From Pedobacter fastidiosus (lineage in GTDB: Bacteria; Bacteroidota; Bacteroidia; Sphingobacteriales; Sphingobacteriaceae): a stretch of 54,589 bases of DNA. The stretch covers positions 1-54,589 of the forward strand of contig NZ_JACRYL010000027.1 of NCBI RefSeq assembly GCF_014306625.1, in the 5' to 3' direction. The translations under genes and the position numbers were made by a program. Of this stretch, positions 8,316 to 18,014 are shown piece after piece (positions within the stretch are counted from its first letter, which is position 1; each line of letters opens with the position of its first letter). The notes beneath the pieces are model-generated. The model ran no database searches and was not told where the DNA came from. It saw only the letters and a list, made by a program, of their open reading frames with translations.

Positions 8316-11300
8316 TTAGAAATTAACATCCAGACCGAAAGAATAAATTCGTGTTTGCGGATATTGGCTTACCACATCTATTCCTCTTGCGGTTACACCC
8401 GAATATCCAGATGGTGAAAAAGAAGCTCCAAGTTCAGGATCAAGTCCGCTGTATTTGGTTATGGTGAAAAGGTTATTTCCCATTACAAATAACCTTAGGC
8501 TTCTAACTTTAATTTTCTGCATAAAGCCACCGGTAAAGGTGTAACCGATCTGAAGATTTTTAAGTTTCAGGTAATCGCCTTTCTCAACGAAATAGCTGTT
8601 TACAGAAGAGTAGTTTCCATTAGGATCAAGGTTGAAGCTTCCATTTGTATTTACTACACCTAAACGCGGTTGATCAGTAAGTCCGTTTCCAGCAAGGAAA
8701 GAAGCACCCCAAACTTTAGGCGAAGTATTTCCATCGGCGAAAGGACGCATTTCGTAGGCCTTAACCCCATTAAAAAGATCTACACCTGCAACACCATTAA
8801 ATAAAAGGGCTGCATCAAAACCTCTGTAATTAAAACGAAGGTTTAAACCGTATACAAATTTTGGATTTGGATTACCAATAACTTGTCGATCCTGATCATT
8901 AATTACACCGTTACCATCCAGGTCTTCAAAATGCAAATCTCCGGCATGTGCTGCAATTCCATTAACTGTTTGCTTGGCAGCTTCGGCATCTGTTTGAAAA
9001 ACGCCTAAAGATTTATAGCCATAAAATGATCCGAAAGGCAAGCCTTGTTTTGTTGTAGTAATGGTTTGATTTGGCATAATCTGAAAGGATACATCACCAT
9101 TATTGTAATAGTTATAACCATCGCTTAATTCAGATGTGGTTTGCGAAGTTAATTTCGTCACTTCATTTTTGTTATAGCCACCAGTAAAACTTACATCAAA
9201 ACCGAGTTTACCGATGTTACTTCTATAGCCTAATAAAAGCTCTACTCCTTTATTACTTACCGAACCAATATTGGTAATATATGCGCCTGAAATACCTGCA
9301 CTAGGAGCCATCGGTAATGCATAAAGCATATCTTCGGTTTTCTTGTTATAGTATTCTACTGTAAAATAAACCTTGTTTTTAAGCAATTCTCCATCTACAC
9401 CAAGATTAAACTCTTTTATAGTTTCCCAGTGTAAATCAGGGTTTGGAATTGCACTGTATGTTGTGCCAGGGATTATAGTCGCACCCGGGGAAAAGTTAAC
9501 ACCACCTGCACTTCCATTTCCTAAACTTGCAAAAGGCTGGTAAACTGATAAATAAGAATATGGAGCGATATTACTATTTCCTAGTTCGCCATAACTTGCT
9601 CTTATTTTTAAAATATCGAAGGTTGGAAGTACCTCTTTAAAGAAAGGCTCCTCTGAGATATTCCAGGCTGCAGAAGCTGCAGGAAAAGTTCCTTTTTGCT
9701 TGTTTGGACCAAAAACGGTAAAGTTTGCATCACGTCTGATTGAAGCTGACAAATAATATTTACCTGCATAATTATAATTTAACCTGGCAAATAGTGATTT
9801 AATTAAACCGTTATTATCATTCTGACCGGTAAATAAATAGGTGGTTTTAGCCGTTTGGATAAATGAGTAACCTGCAGCTGCTGTAGGTGATACATCGTTT
9901 GCAGTAACATTAACATTATTAAATTTACTTGTGATCTGCTCGTAACCAGCAACCGCATTAATATTATGCTTAGCAAAAGTCTGGTTATACGTTAAGATAA
10001 AGTTAGTCAATAATGACTGGCTCTCTACCGAAAGTTTATTTAAAGAGTTTGTTCCGGCACCTACACCTCCAATTGAAAAAGCATTTTGGAAGTAGTTTTG
10101 AGTTTGATTATAATAAGAATACCCAACGTTGCTTCGAAAATTTAAATGAAATGGCAATTGAACTTCTCCAAAAATATTCGCTTGTAAGTTATTTCTAAAA
10201 TCTTCCACATTTGCATTATCAATTGCACCCACTGGATGGCTTCCTGAAAATGCTAGTCCCGGATAACCGGTTGGCAGAGTACCATAACTTCCGTTCTTGT
10301 TATAAAGTGGAATTATAGGTAGCGTTCTAAAAGGCGAATTATGAAGCTGGGCTTCTACCCCAACATTTTGTGGATTTGAAGTTTTCCTACGAGAAATAGA
10401 AAGTTGTTCGCCAAATTTGAAAATTTTACCAAGATTAAAATTTGTGTTAATCCTTGCGCCACCAATATTTGAAAAATTCTTTCTGGCTACTCCCTCTTGT
10501 TTATTATAAAAACCAGAAATAAGGTAATTTCCAATTGGAAACGAACCACTTAATGATAGGTTGTGATTCTGTTCATTTGCATTACTAAATGTTTCATCAA
10601 CCCAATCGGTATTAGCTAAAGTATCTAACCTTGCCGCATTTGTAAACCTACCCGGATTGATGATGTTCTGCAGTTTGATATAACCATCCTTATCAAGCAA
10701 TTCGCCTACCTTAGGGGTTGTTATGCCATAACGCATATTGTAATTAACCTGGGGAGCAGATGATGTTCCTTTTTTCGTGGTGATTAAAACCACTCCACCT
10801 GCCGCTGCCGCACCATAAATAGAGGCTGCTGCTGCATCTTTTAAAACATCCATTGATTCGATATCCTGAACGTTTACATTATTCACATCGTTTACACGAA
10901 TTCCATCAACAATATATAATGGATTTGGCTGATTAAGGGATGATAAACCACGAATAATAATTGTCGGCTGTGCATCGGGCGCACCTGAGCTTTTAACAAT
11001 ATTTACACCTGCAATTCTTCCTTGCAAAGCTTCAGTAGCATTTGTTATTGGCTGATTTTTAAAAACATCTCCCTTAACTGATGATACCGAACCCGTTAAA
11101 TCCTTTCTCTTTTGGGTTCCATAACCCACAACAACCACATCATTTAATGAATTGGGTTCTTCTTTTAGTTGAAGATTAATGATGGTTTGTTTATTTACAT
11201 TGATTTCCTGTTTTTGAAAACCAATCATTGAAAATATCAACACCTCTGTATTGGTGGCTGATATGGTGTAACTACCATTTCCGTCGCTTGTAGTTCCCCT

Positions 11301-11459
11301 CGAGGTTCCTTTAACGGAAATACTAACACCTGGTAAAGCTGTTCCTGATCCATCGGAGATTTTTCCGCTAATGGTTACACTTTGTGCCCTGCCTGAGAAA
11401 GTTAGGAGCAAAAGCAAAGGAATAAAAAGAAACTTTTTAAGTAATAGTTTTTTGTCCAT
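8316..11459 (-). CDS. SusC/RagA TonB-dependent glycan transporter
   Basis: 1047-residue outer-membrane importer. Order: signal peptide (to about residue 25), carboxypeptidase-regulatory-like beta domain (about 29-105, ending in the typical SLNDVVVVGYGTQKRKDLTG), plug (about 115-230 with IRGLSSLNQPNPLYIVDG), then the 22-strand barrel to the terminal aromatic residue (SFGLDVNF). There is no STN domain, so it is not a FecR-signalling type. That agrees with the SusR-like regulator next door instead of a sigma/anti-sigma pair. First gene of the four-gene operon susC-susD-GH71-GH97. Confidence 0.95.
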   Translation of the reverse strand: MDKKLLLKKFLFIPLLLLLTFSGRAQSVTISGKISDGSGTALPGVSISVKGTSRGTTSDGNGSYTISATNTEVLIFSMIGFQKQEINVNKQTIINLQLKEEPNSLNDVVVVGYGTQKRKDLTGSVSSVKGDVFKNQPITNATEALQGRIAGVNIVKSSGAPDAQPTIIIRGLSSLNQPNPLYIVDGIRVNDVNNVNVQDIESMDVLKDAAAASIYGAAAAGGVVLITTKKGTSSAPQVNYNMRYGITTPKVGELLDKDGYIKLQNIINPGRFTNAARLDTLANTDWVDETFSNANEQNHNLSLSGSFPIGNYLISGFYNKQEGVARKNFSNIGGARINTNFNLGKIFKFGEQLSISRRKTSNPQNVGVEAQLHNSPFRTLPIIPLYNKNGSYGTLPTGYPGLAFSGSHPVGAIDNANVEDFRNNLQANIFGEVQLPFHLNFRSNVGYSYYNQTQNYFQNAFSIGGVGAGTNSLNKLSVESQSLLTNFILTYNQTFAKHNINAVAGYEQITSKFNNVNVTANDVSPTAAAGYSFIQTAKTTYLFTGQNDNNGLIKSLFARLNYNYAGKYYLSASIRRDANFTVFGPNKQKGTFPAASAAWNISEEPFFKEVLPTFDILKIRASYGELGNSNIAPYSYLSVYQPFASLGNGSAGGVNFSPGATIIPGTTYSAIPNPDLHWETIKEFNLGVDGELLKNKVYFTVEYYNKKTEDMLYALPMAPSAGISGAYITNIGSVSNKGVELLLGYRSNIGKLGFDVSFTGGYNKNEVTKLTSQTTSELSDGYNYYNNGDVSFQIMPNQTITTTKQGLPFGSFYGYKSLGVFQTDAEAAKQTVNGIAAHAGDLHFEDLDGNGVINDQDRQVIGNPNPKFVYGLNLRFNYRGFDAALLFNGVAGVDLFNGVKAYEMRPFADGNTSPKVWGASFLAGNGLTDQPRLGVVNTNGSFNLDPNGNYSSVNSYFVEKGDYLKLKNLQIGYTFTGGFMQKIKVRSLRLFVMGNNLFTITKYSGLDPELGASFSPSGYSGVTARGIDVVSQYPQTRIYSFGLDVNF

Positions 11460-11641
11460 TGTACTCTTTGTTAAGTTTATATTTGGTACTCAAAGAGAAA
11501 CTATAAATAAAAAGAGAACAAATTTCAACGAACGAATATAAATGAATTTTGAATTGTATTTTCGTAATTAACTGATAAACAGATAATTAATTTTAAGTCT
11601 TCACTCAAAAATATAAACGTAATATAATGGATTTTTGAAGT

Positions 11642-13261
11642 TTAAACTGCCTTGATCGTCATTATTGCATCTTCAAAATCATCATTCGGAATTAAAGATT
11701 TACATTTCAACCGAGCTTTATAGTTGTAAATGGTATTAACGGAATACCCTAAAATATGTGCAATCTTTTCAGTATCAGTAATACCTAACCTAATAAGCGA
11801 AAAAATCCTGAGATCAGTATTTAGTAATTGATTAGGTAATAAACTTACCTGATTTTCGGGAATGAACATGGTATTAAATGAGGGCACAAAATTTGGAAAA
11901 ATCTTAAGAAAAGCCCGGTCAAAATTGACAAATAGTTCTTCTCTTTCCTTTTTCAAATTAATATTATCTACCAAAAAGCGAATGTCATCATACCTTTTTG
12001 TAATTAGTTTATTGTCAACTGATCGTTTGAACTTTTCGAGTTTCTCAATGTATTCAGAAATTAGGTTAAAATAATAACCAATATATTCTTCTTTAATTTT
12101 GTTAGCCTCATCCAATTTGTGAATGGTTTCCTGAAGGTTGTGATTGGCTTCAAGAATAATTTTATCTGCAATCTTAATTTTTCGAAGCTGTTTATAAATG
12201 ATCACTGCAAATACAACCAAAATAATTGCCAAGGCAGTAAGTAATGATGCATAAAAAAATAATGCACGTCTTTGTTCCTCAACATTGTTAATCCTTTTGC
12301 TGGCAATTAAAGGCAAAATTGCACCCATTTGAATTTTACGCTGGCGGGCACCATAATAGGTTGCATCATCCATCGCTGCCTTTATAAAAATGTAGGCATC
12401 ATCAACATCGCCCCGCTGGTGAAGTAACTGTGCCAGGTTACCTAGTGCGGCAGCTTCCTTTGTAGATGATTTTACATCGGCAATTGCGGCCAACATGAGC
12501 AAATTAATGGCTTTATCTCTTTGTTGGTTCTGAATAAAAATATCACTCAGTGTAGAAGCCGTAACTGCAAACTGATGATCGGATAATTTATAATCTTTTA
12601 CATTGAGTAATTTCTCAAAATTGATAATTGCCTTTTCCTTATCTCCTGCTTTTAAAAATTTTAAACCATTATAATATAAATATTCAAAAGAGTTAACTGC
12701 ATAAAGCGACAAGGCTGAATCGATATATTGACCTGCCGATTTGTTATATATCGGACTGTAATAATTATCTTTTGTAAAATCTGCCAGATCGTAATAGGTT
12801 CTCGCTGTAATTAAATAATATTCCTTTTTGGCTTCAGTTGATAAAAGATTTACTTGAACAGTTTTTAAAGAATCGAAGGTTTCTTTAAACATGCCAGATG
12901 ACAGTAAGATAAATCCGAGCTTAATTTTACCATAGGCGATTTTAGCTTGATCATGATTTAAATGGCCAACCTCCTGCAATTTGGTTGCATAATTAAACGC
13001 CTTATCAAAATTAAATGATTTGTACTCATTATATAATTTAAGGTAAACATTGTACTTAAAATCTACGTTGTCATTTGTGCCAAGGGACTTTTCAAGATTA
13101 GAAATTCTCGTTGTTTTCTGCTCATCATATGCTCCCTTCTTATTTAATTCAGAATGTAATTTATTAAGTAAATTTTCTTCATTCAAAGCTATATTATGCT
13201 TCTGTGCCAGACAAATTACATGGAGAAAAATAAACAGATGAATAAAAAGCAGGCGTTTCAT
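11642..13261 (-). CDS. SusR-like membrane-bound transcriptional regulator
   Basis: About 539 residues from the chosen start MKRLLFIHLFIFLHVICLAQ, which gives a signal peptide; the longer open frame adds 42 residues and hides it. A periplasmic helical-repeat region (about 20-335, TPR-like) is followed by one transmembrane helix (LLTALAIILVVFAVIIY), a cytoplasmic coiled coil (about 365-400) and a C-terminal LuxR-like HTH (LGITDTEKIAHILGYSVNTI). This is the architecture of Bacteroides SusR and DUF6377 proteins, which sense maltooligosaccharides across the inner membrane and activate sus genes. Its position upstream of susC, same strand, suggests it controls this locus, likely in response to an alpha-glucan oligosaccharide. 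Confidence 0.85.
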   Translation of the reverse strand: MKRLLFIHLFIFLHVICLAQKHNIALNEENLLNKLHSELNKKGAYDEQKTTRISNLEKSLGTNDNVDFKYNVYLKLYNEYKSFNFDKAFNYATKLQEVGHLNHDQAKIAYGKIKLGFILLSSGMFKETFDSLKTVQVNLLSTEAKKEYYLITARTYYDLADFTKDNYYSPIYNKSAGQYIDSALSLYAVNSFEYLYYNGLKFLKAGDKEKAIINFEKLLNVKDYKLSDHQFAVTASTLSDIFIQNQQRDKAINLLMLAAIADVKSSTKEAAALGNLAQLLHQRGDVDDAYIFIKAAMDDATYYGARQRKIQMGAILPLIASKRINNVEEQRRALFFYASLLTALAIILVVFAVIIYKQLRKIKIADKIILEANHNLQETIHKLDEANKIKEEYIGYYFNLISEYIEKLEKFKRSVDNKLITKRYDDIRFLVDNINLKKEREELFVNFDRAFLKIFPNFVPSFNTMFIPENQVSLLPNQLLNTDLRIFSLIRLGITDTEKIAHILGYSVNTIYNYKARLKCKSLIPNDDFEDAIMTIKAV

Positions 13262-13387
13262 TAAGAAAGATCTTAGTTTGGTTAGGTTGATTACTTCCAA
13301 ATTTAGAAAGCAATGATTCATTAAAATTAATAAATATATTGATTGTTTTATCTGGAACAAAAGCGGATTAAATCTGTTAATAAACAA

Positions 13388-14001
13388 ATGTGTCCATTAA
13401 GCCACTTTTAATAAAGTTTTATAATGAATTACTAATAGTAAGGGTTTTAATTTAGACCCTGTAAAGACTAAGTTTACAAGCTTTTTCAGGAATCCAAATG
13501 TTGTTATTGTAGGAGAAAGATACAATTAAAGCGAGCAAATCCATTATTTGGTTCCTCAACTCAAGCCTGCCCCATTTAAGAAGGAAATAATTTTGGTTGG
13601 AAAAATAGAATTTTTATCTAAGGGGCAAGTCCGTCATGACCTAAATTAATGAATGTGGAATTTTTCACATCTATATTGTTCATTTTCGGATTCTTAATAC
13701 ATGTAAGTTACTGCACATATTTTTATTTTACGATCAAGGCCATGCATGTATTGGGTTTCATTTCTGGACAGCCATCTATTGTTTCTTTTTATGCATGCAA
13801 CGGCACCTCCATTATTTTACCCAAGCCTAGGTTGAAGCCTATCTTTGAGTTAGAATGAAAAACGACAATGGATTGACTTCCTCTCGCCGGAAATTATATC
13901 ACTAATTATCTTGCCGTTACGGATTTGGCGATACGGGGTCAAATAGATTGGTTTTTCACCTAGCAGGGTTCTTCATACTTTGTTGTGTCAGACGATATGC
14001 T
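13388..14001 (+). other. Intergenic region without a convincing gene
   Basis: Roughly 600 AT-rich bases. A 39-codon open stretch on the plus strand (about 13520-13650, containing KKEIILVGKIEFLSKGQ) looks protein-like but has no start and no family. A 69-codon frame further on (hydrophobic start, then low-complexity) is not convincing. A GGGGTCAAAT string near 13938 resembles the repeats at the right edge of the window but stands alone. No RNA gene or clear terminator was seen. Confidence 0.4.
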
Positions 14002-14799
14002 TTAAGCTTTCGTGATTGGAAGTAGTGCACTGGGAGACTTTCCAAATTTTTTTTTAAATGCAAACGAAAAATGAGAAAAATCTTCAAATCCTACTTCAAT
14101 ATAAACATCGCTTGGTTTATGGTTATTTTGGGAAATCTGGAAATAGGCCTCATCAAGGCGTTTCTTCTTTAGCCATTGTCCAGGCTGTATATCGAAGGTT
14201 TTTTGGAAATCTCTTTTAAAGGAAGATAGGCTCCTACCGGTGAGGTAAGCAAACCTTTTCAAGCTTATATTAAACCGGAAATTGCGGTTCATGTAAGTTT
14301 CGAGCTCAGCCTTGTGTGGCATTCCGAAGTTGAAGAATATATTCGCCAGATCAGGTGCCGACTTAAGTAAGATGAGCAGTAGTTCTTCCCTTTTGATGGA
14401 TGCAAATGTTTCATCCAATTGTTGGTCGCCTGAGTAATAAGGCGATAAAGATTGGATGTAGTTCTTAATCAGCTTATTTTGTTCAATCGAAAGGAAGGCA
14501 TCCTGTGTTTTTGGGGCCTGAACTGGGTAGGTGTGCCGATGAAAAAACTCTTGCAAAAATGGCTCATCAAAAGTGATGATAATTTTTTCAAAAGATCCAT
14601 TATCCCTTAACTTTGTATATCTAACCAAATGGTTTTTTCTGGCCAGATAACAGTCTCCAGGGTTTATTTCGTAATTTTTATGACCATCATAAGCTTTCAT
14701 AGATCCCTTAAGTAGGTATAAAAAGTAATGTTCCTGAATTAACGATTCGGGAGATATTTCTGGGCCTAAATGGCAGGATTGTATATTGCTATCTTTCAA
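14002..14799 (-). CDS. AraC-family transcriptional regulator
   Basis: 265 residues. The N-terminal two thirds form a cupin-like sensor (NYEINPGDCYLARKNHLVRY). The C-terminal third holds the two AraC helix-turn-helix motifs (LKRFAYLTGRSLSSFKRDFQ and PSDVYIEVGFEDFSHFSFAF) and ends with the usual GKSPSALLP. It starts 38 bp after the end of the oxidoreductase gene on the same strand and may control it. This pairing of an AraC regulator with a short-chain oxidoreductase is common in Sphingobacteria; the effector is unknown. Confidence 0.93.
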   Translation of the reverse strand: MKDSNIQSCHLGPEISPESLIQEHYFLYLLKGSMKAYDGHKNYEINPGDCYLARKNHLVRYTKLRDNGSFEKIIITFDEPFLQEFFHRHTYPVQAPKTQDAFLSIEQNKLIKNYIQSLSPYYSGDQQLDETFASIKREELLLILLKSAPDLANIFFNFGMPHKAELETYMNRNFRFNISLKRFAYLTGRSLSSFKRDFQKTFDIQPGQWLKKKRLDEAYFQISQNNHKPSDVYIEVGFEDFSHFSFAFKKKFGKSPSALLPITKA

Positions 14800-14837
14800 T
14801 TGCTGAGTATCACGGTAAACAAAATTAAAAAAATAAC

Positions 14838-15794
14838 CTAATACAAGCTATCTATGCTTGCCAAAAGGGCTTCTTCACGGTTAAGAGGTGTCAAACCTAG
14901 GATATCTAGCGCCTTTCTGTTTGAAATGACAGTATAGAACTCGGGAGCAGTTGGATGCATTTCTGCAATTTTTGAGGCCAAAGTTGGGCGTTCTTTTTTG
15001 ATGAATTCTGCTACATCATAAAAGCTCATTGCGCCTTCAGCAGTTGCTAAAAAACGTTCGCCTTTAGCCTTCGGATGCAACATTGCGCTAATGTGAATAG
15101 CTGCTACGTCACGTACATCTACCACGTTGAACGTGAACGAAGGACTTTCCTTAATTGACCCCTCAATAATACCTTTTATAACGGTATCCAACGAGGCTGA
15201 ACTGATACCGCCAATTACAGGGCCGAAAATTCCTACAGGATTAATTACCGTTAGTTCCATGTCACCACCTTCTGTTTCCATAAAATTCCAGGCCGCTTTT
15301 TCAGCAATGGTTTTTGATTTTACGTAGGCAGCAATAGGTTTATTCTCATCTGTCCAATCGGCCTCTGTAAAAATATAGCCATTTGGATCTTTACTGTAAC
15401 CCACCGCTGCAAAAGATGAAGTAAGCACAACACGTTTTACACCCGCTTTTTTAGCAGCTTTTAGCACACGCAAAGCGCCTTCACGGGCTGGTATGATGAG
15501 GTCATTTTCATCTTTTGGATTTTCTGCCGGAAAGGGTGATGCAATGTGCAGTACATAATCACAATTTTTTGCTGCGTCATCCCAACCCTGATCGCTTGTA
15601 AGTTCTGCTTCATGAAAAGACACCCTCTCAGAATTGGTTATTCCTGCTTCGCTTAATGCCTGAAGTATCGTGTCTTTTTTAGCTAGGGAACGTAATGTTG
15701 TTTTAACGAGGTATCCCTGTTGTAACAACTGTACAATGGTGTGTATGCCTACAAATCCTGTTCCCCCTGTTACCAATACTGTTTGATTTTTCAT
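14838..15794 (-). CDS. NAD(P)-dependent aldehyde / flavonol-type reductase
   Basis: 318 residues from the chosen start MKNQTVLVTGGTGFVG, which puts the Rossmann dinucleotide motif (TGGTGFVG) at the very N-terminus as the family requires; the longer frame adds 29 unrelated residues. Extended short-chain dehydrogenase of the dihydroflavonol-4-reductase / aldehyde reductase group: catalytic Tyr and Lys are in AAYVKSKTIAEK (Y-x-x-x-K) and a serine lies upstream in VVLTSSFAAVG. It likely reduces aldehydes or ketones with NADPH in the cytoplasm. The substrate cannot be told from sequence. Confidence 0.9.
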   Translation of the reverse strand: MKNQTVLVTGGTGFVGIHTIVQLLQQGYLVKTTLRSLAKKDTILQALSEAGITNSERVSFHEAELTSDQGWDDAAKNCDYVLHIASPFPAENPKDENDLIIPAREGALRVLKAAKKAGVKRVVLTSSFAAVGYSKDPNGYIFTEADWTDENKPIAAYVKSKTIAEKAAWNFMETEGGDMELTVINPVGIFGPVIGGISSASLDTVIKGIIEGSIKESPSFTFNVVDVRDVAAIHISAMLHPKAKGERFLATAEGAMSFYDVAEFIKKERPTLASKIAEMHPTAPEFYTVISNRKALDILGLTPLNREEALLASIDSLY

Positions 15795-16440
15795 TTCTTG
15801 ATGTGTATGTATATAATATTCTTTAGTTGATGATACAAAATTAGGGCTTTTAATATCTAAAAGTTTTGTTGTGGAGTTCAATTTTTATTTGTTGTGAGGT
15901 TCAAAATAGCTGTGCAGTGATAAATAGGATATAATGGTCGTGAAAAAGTAAAAAGGATTCCAGGTTTCAATAATATATTCGTTAAACTGAGATAGGAATT
16001 GATATTACAATTGGATAAAATATATAATTTTCTTTAAAAATCAATCTCACGGATTTTTCTATTTATCCAATCATGATACACAACCTAATAGCATATTAAA
16101 GATGCTATTGGAATATATAAACAATGTTTTCGATTATCTTTATTCTTAATAAGAACTTAAAAATTCTGCCAACACTCAGCCAAATCACCCAAGATAACAG
16201 ATAAAAAAGTGCTTTAAAGCCATCAAAAATAGCATTTTAACGATGCAATTGATAACATATCCACTCCGATATTAGATACGGAAAAGCATCGGGACTGAAA
16301 ATGGTATAAGTTTAGCATCCTATTATGCACAACTTAAAATATTCATTATCTTTATAAGCAAATAAAAAACCGTTACAAATATTTAACGGGATTTCTTTTA
16401 AAAATTGTAATTGACTGATTAAGATTTAGTTAGAAATGGG
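15795..16440 (+). other. AT-rich intergenic region at the ICE boundary
   Basis: About 640 bases with no plausible gene on either strand. It contains the upstream region of the reductase gene, several A/T tracts, and a minus-strand terminator (listed separately). Base composition is more AT-rich than the genes on either side, as expected for a junction or a promoter region. Confidence 0.45.
16364..16389 (-). terminator. Terminator downstream of the recombinase gene
   Basis: On the minus strand CCGTTA, an eight-base loop, TAACGG and then six T form a simple Rho-independent terminator, about 70 bases past the recombinase stop codon. It could end the recombinase transcript. Confidence 0.5.
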
Positions 16441-16450
16441 TAGCGTCCGT

Positions 16451-16494
16451 CTGTTAATCAGAGGGTCGCTGGTTCGAGCCCAGCAGAGGGAGCC
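16451..16494 (+). tRNA. 3' part of tRNA-Asn (GTT); probable att site
   Basis: The anticodon loop CTGTTAA (anticodon GTT, Asn), the 3' anticodon strand, variable loop, a perfect T arm (GCTGG TTCGAGC CCAGC) and the acceptor 3' strand AGAGGGAG are present. The 5' half is not: no matching TCCCTCT acceptor strand, no D arm, and the bases before the anticodon loop give two mismatches in the stem. So this is a 3' fragment, the usual footprint of site-specific integration into a tRNA gene. It lies exactly at the end of the recombinase gene. Not a functional tRNA as it stands. Confidence 0.65.
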
Positions 16495-18014
16495 TTAGTG
16501 GGCAAGCACGTTTTAACGGTCGCTTGCCCCTTTTTTTTGCCTTCTAATTTGCTGTTAATCTGATAGATAAGCCTGAATAAAAAGCTTAGGTTAGCGGTTC
16601 GATGTTTAAGATTTTCAAAAGTGAATTTTTCGGGGAACATCGAACCAATTATCCTTCTTTGAACGTAAACGCCTGAATTACTGTAGATTGAAATAATATC
16701 CGTAAATTTGATAATTGCCTTGTCCAAAACCATTTCCACATCAGCCAATTCCATGAGGTTAATTGGGATTTCCGATAGCTTTGCTTCAAGTACTGCAATC
16801 TTTTTTTCCGCTTCAGTCTTTATTATCTTATAGTCATCGCTCTCCAGATCACCTGCCAATAATAGTTCCCTACATGTAGTAATGCGATTATTTAGCTCAC
16901 TAATCTCCTGAATACATTTTTGCTTGTTCTCCCGGTCGTTTTTGGTAACTGCTTCAAAACTCTCCATTATAGCGATTTTGAAATGTTCTGCTGATACTTC
17001 ATTCAGTGCACATTTTTCTAATTCGTCGAAGAATGCTTCATTTACCACTTCCACTTTCGTACGATAACCGCATTGAGAGGAACAATGATAATAGTAATAA
17101 TAGGTGTTGCGTCCTTTTGATGCACTCGAAGTTAGCGTGCGGGAACATCTTGAGCAATTTAGAAACCCCCTCAATGGCATCTTGTCATGAGAAGCAATGG
17201 TGGTCTTGATTTTTCTTTTGCGGCCATCTAAAATATCCTGTACCTCATGAAACAGTGCTTCCGAAATCAAAGGCACATGCTGTCCTTTAACCAAATGCTG
17301 TTTTTCATCCTTGTATGCCACAATGATAATCTTACCGCAGTACATCGGATTTCTTATTGCCTGTAGGAAGCGATTTTTATTACAAGCTAACCCCAGTTTC
17401 TTCGCTTGATTGAATATCTGCTCGCTTGAATATTTATTCAACGCAATCTCATTGAATGCCCATTTCATCAATTTTGCCTGTAAGCCATTTGGGGCAATGT
17501 ATTTTTTACCATCTGGACTACTCAGATTAATATATCCAATTGGAGCGCCACCAGTCCAACGCCCTTCTTTTCTCGCCCTACGCATCCCGTAAAATGTGTT
17601 CAAGGCCCTACGGTCGTTTTCGATCTCTGGTGCGGTCAGATAGATGGCAAGCATCATTTTATTTTCTGGCACTGACATATCCAATGGCTGTTCGATTGCC
17701 TGCGGTTCTACACCCAGTGTCTTTAACAGGTTAATCATCTGGTAGGCATCAGGGGCATTCCTGCTAAACCTATCCCATTTAGTAAAAAGGATTAGGCTTG
17801 TTTGACGTTTGTGCTGTTTGAGGCTTAACAAAAGTTTTTGCCATTCTGGTCTGACAAACGTCTTGGCGGAATGATCTTCAAATATGACATTACGGAAAGT
17901 AATTCTATTCTGTTCGCAATACTTTTTTAGAACTTCTTCTTGGCTACGCTGTGAATATCCCTTGTCTGCCTGTTCGTCTGTACTTACTCTTATGTATAAA
18001 TCTGCTATTTTCAT
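16458..18014 (-). CDS. Large serine recombinase (ICE integrase)
   Basis: 518 residues. N-terminal resolvase/invertase domain with the catalytic serine at residue 11 (YIRVSTDEQADKGYS) and the helix FTKWDRFSRN; recombinase domain from about 170 (GGAPIGYI); zinc ribbon (LNCSRCSRTL then YHCSSQCGYR) at about 285-320; coiled coil at about 360-420. It cuts and joins att DNA through a phosphoserine link to integrate or excise the element. The last 12 residues (APSAGLEPATL and before) are the antisense reading of the tRNA-Asn 3' end, so the C-terminus changes with the integration junction and is unlikely to be functional. It overlaps the upstream small gene by four bases (ATGA). Confidence 0.92.
   Translation of the reverse strand: MKIADLYIRVSTDEQADKGYSQRSQEEVLKKYCEQNRITFRNVIFEDHSAKTFVRPEWQKLLLSLKQHKRQTSLILFTKWDRFSRNAPDAYQMINLLKTLGVEPQAIEQPLDMSVPENKMMLAIYLTAPEIENDRRALNTFYGMRRARKEGRWTGGAPIGYINLSSPDGKKYIAPNGLQAKLMKWAFNEIALNKYSSEQIFNQAKKLGLACNKNRFLQAIRNPMYCGKIIIVAYKDEKQHLVKGQHVPLISEALFHEVQDILDGRKRKIKTTIASHDKMPLRGFLNCSRCSRTLTSSASKGRNTYYYYYHCSSQCGYRTKVEVVNEAFFDELEKCALNEVSAEHFKIAIMESFEAVTKNDRENKQKCIQEISELNNRITTCRELLLAGDLESDDYKIIKTEAEKKIAVLEAKLSEIPINLMELADVEMVLDKAIIKFTDIISIYSNSGVYVQRRIIGSMFPEKFTFENLKHRTANLSFLFRLIYQINSKLEGKKKGQATVKTCLPTKAPSAGLEPATL
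16500..16538 (+). terminator. Terminator after the tRNA-Asn fragment
   Basis: GGGCAAGC, a 14-base loop, GCTTGCCC and then eight T, directly after the tRNA 3' end on the plus strand. It would end tRNA transcription if the tRNA were intact. It lies inside the last codons of the recombinase frame on the other strand. Confidence 0.7.

Noticed and set aside
13649..13858. 69-codon plus-strand frame with hydrophobic start
   Set aside because: No homologue recalled, no Shine-Dalgarno or context, and the end is not protein-like.
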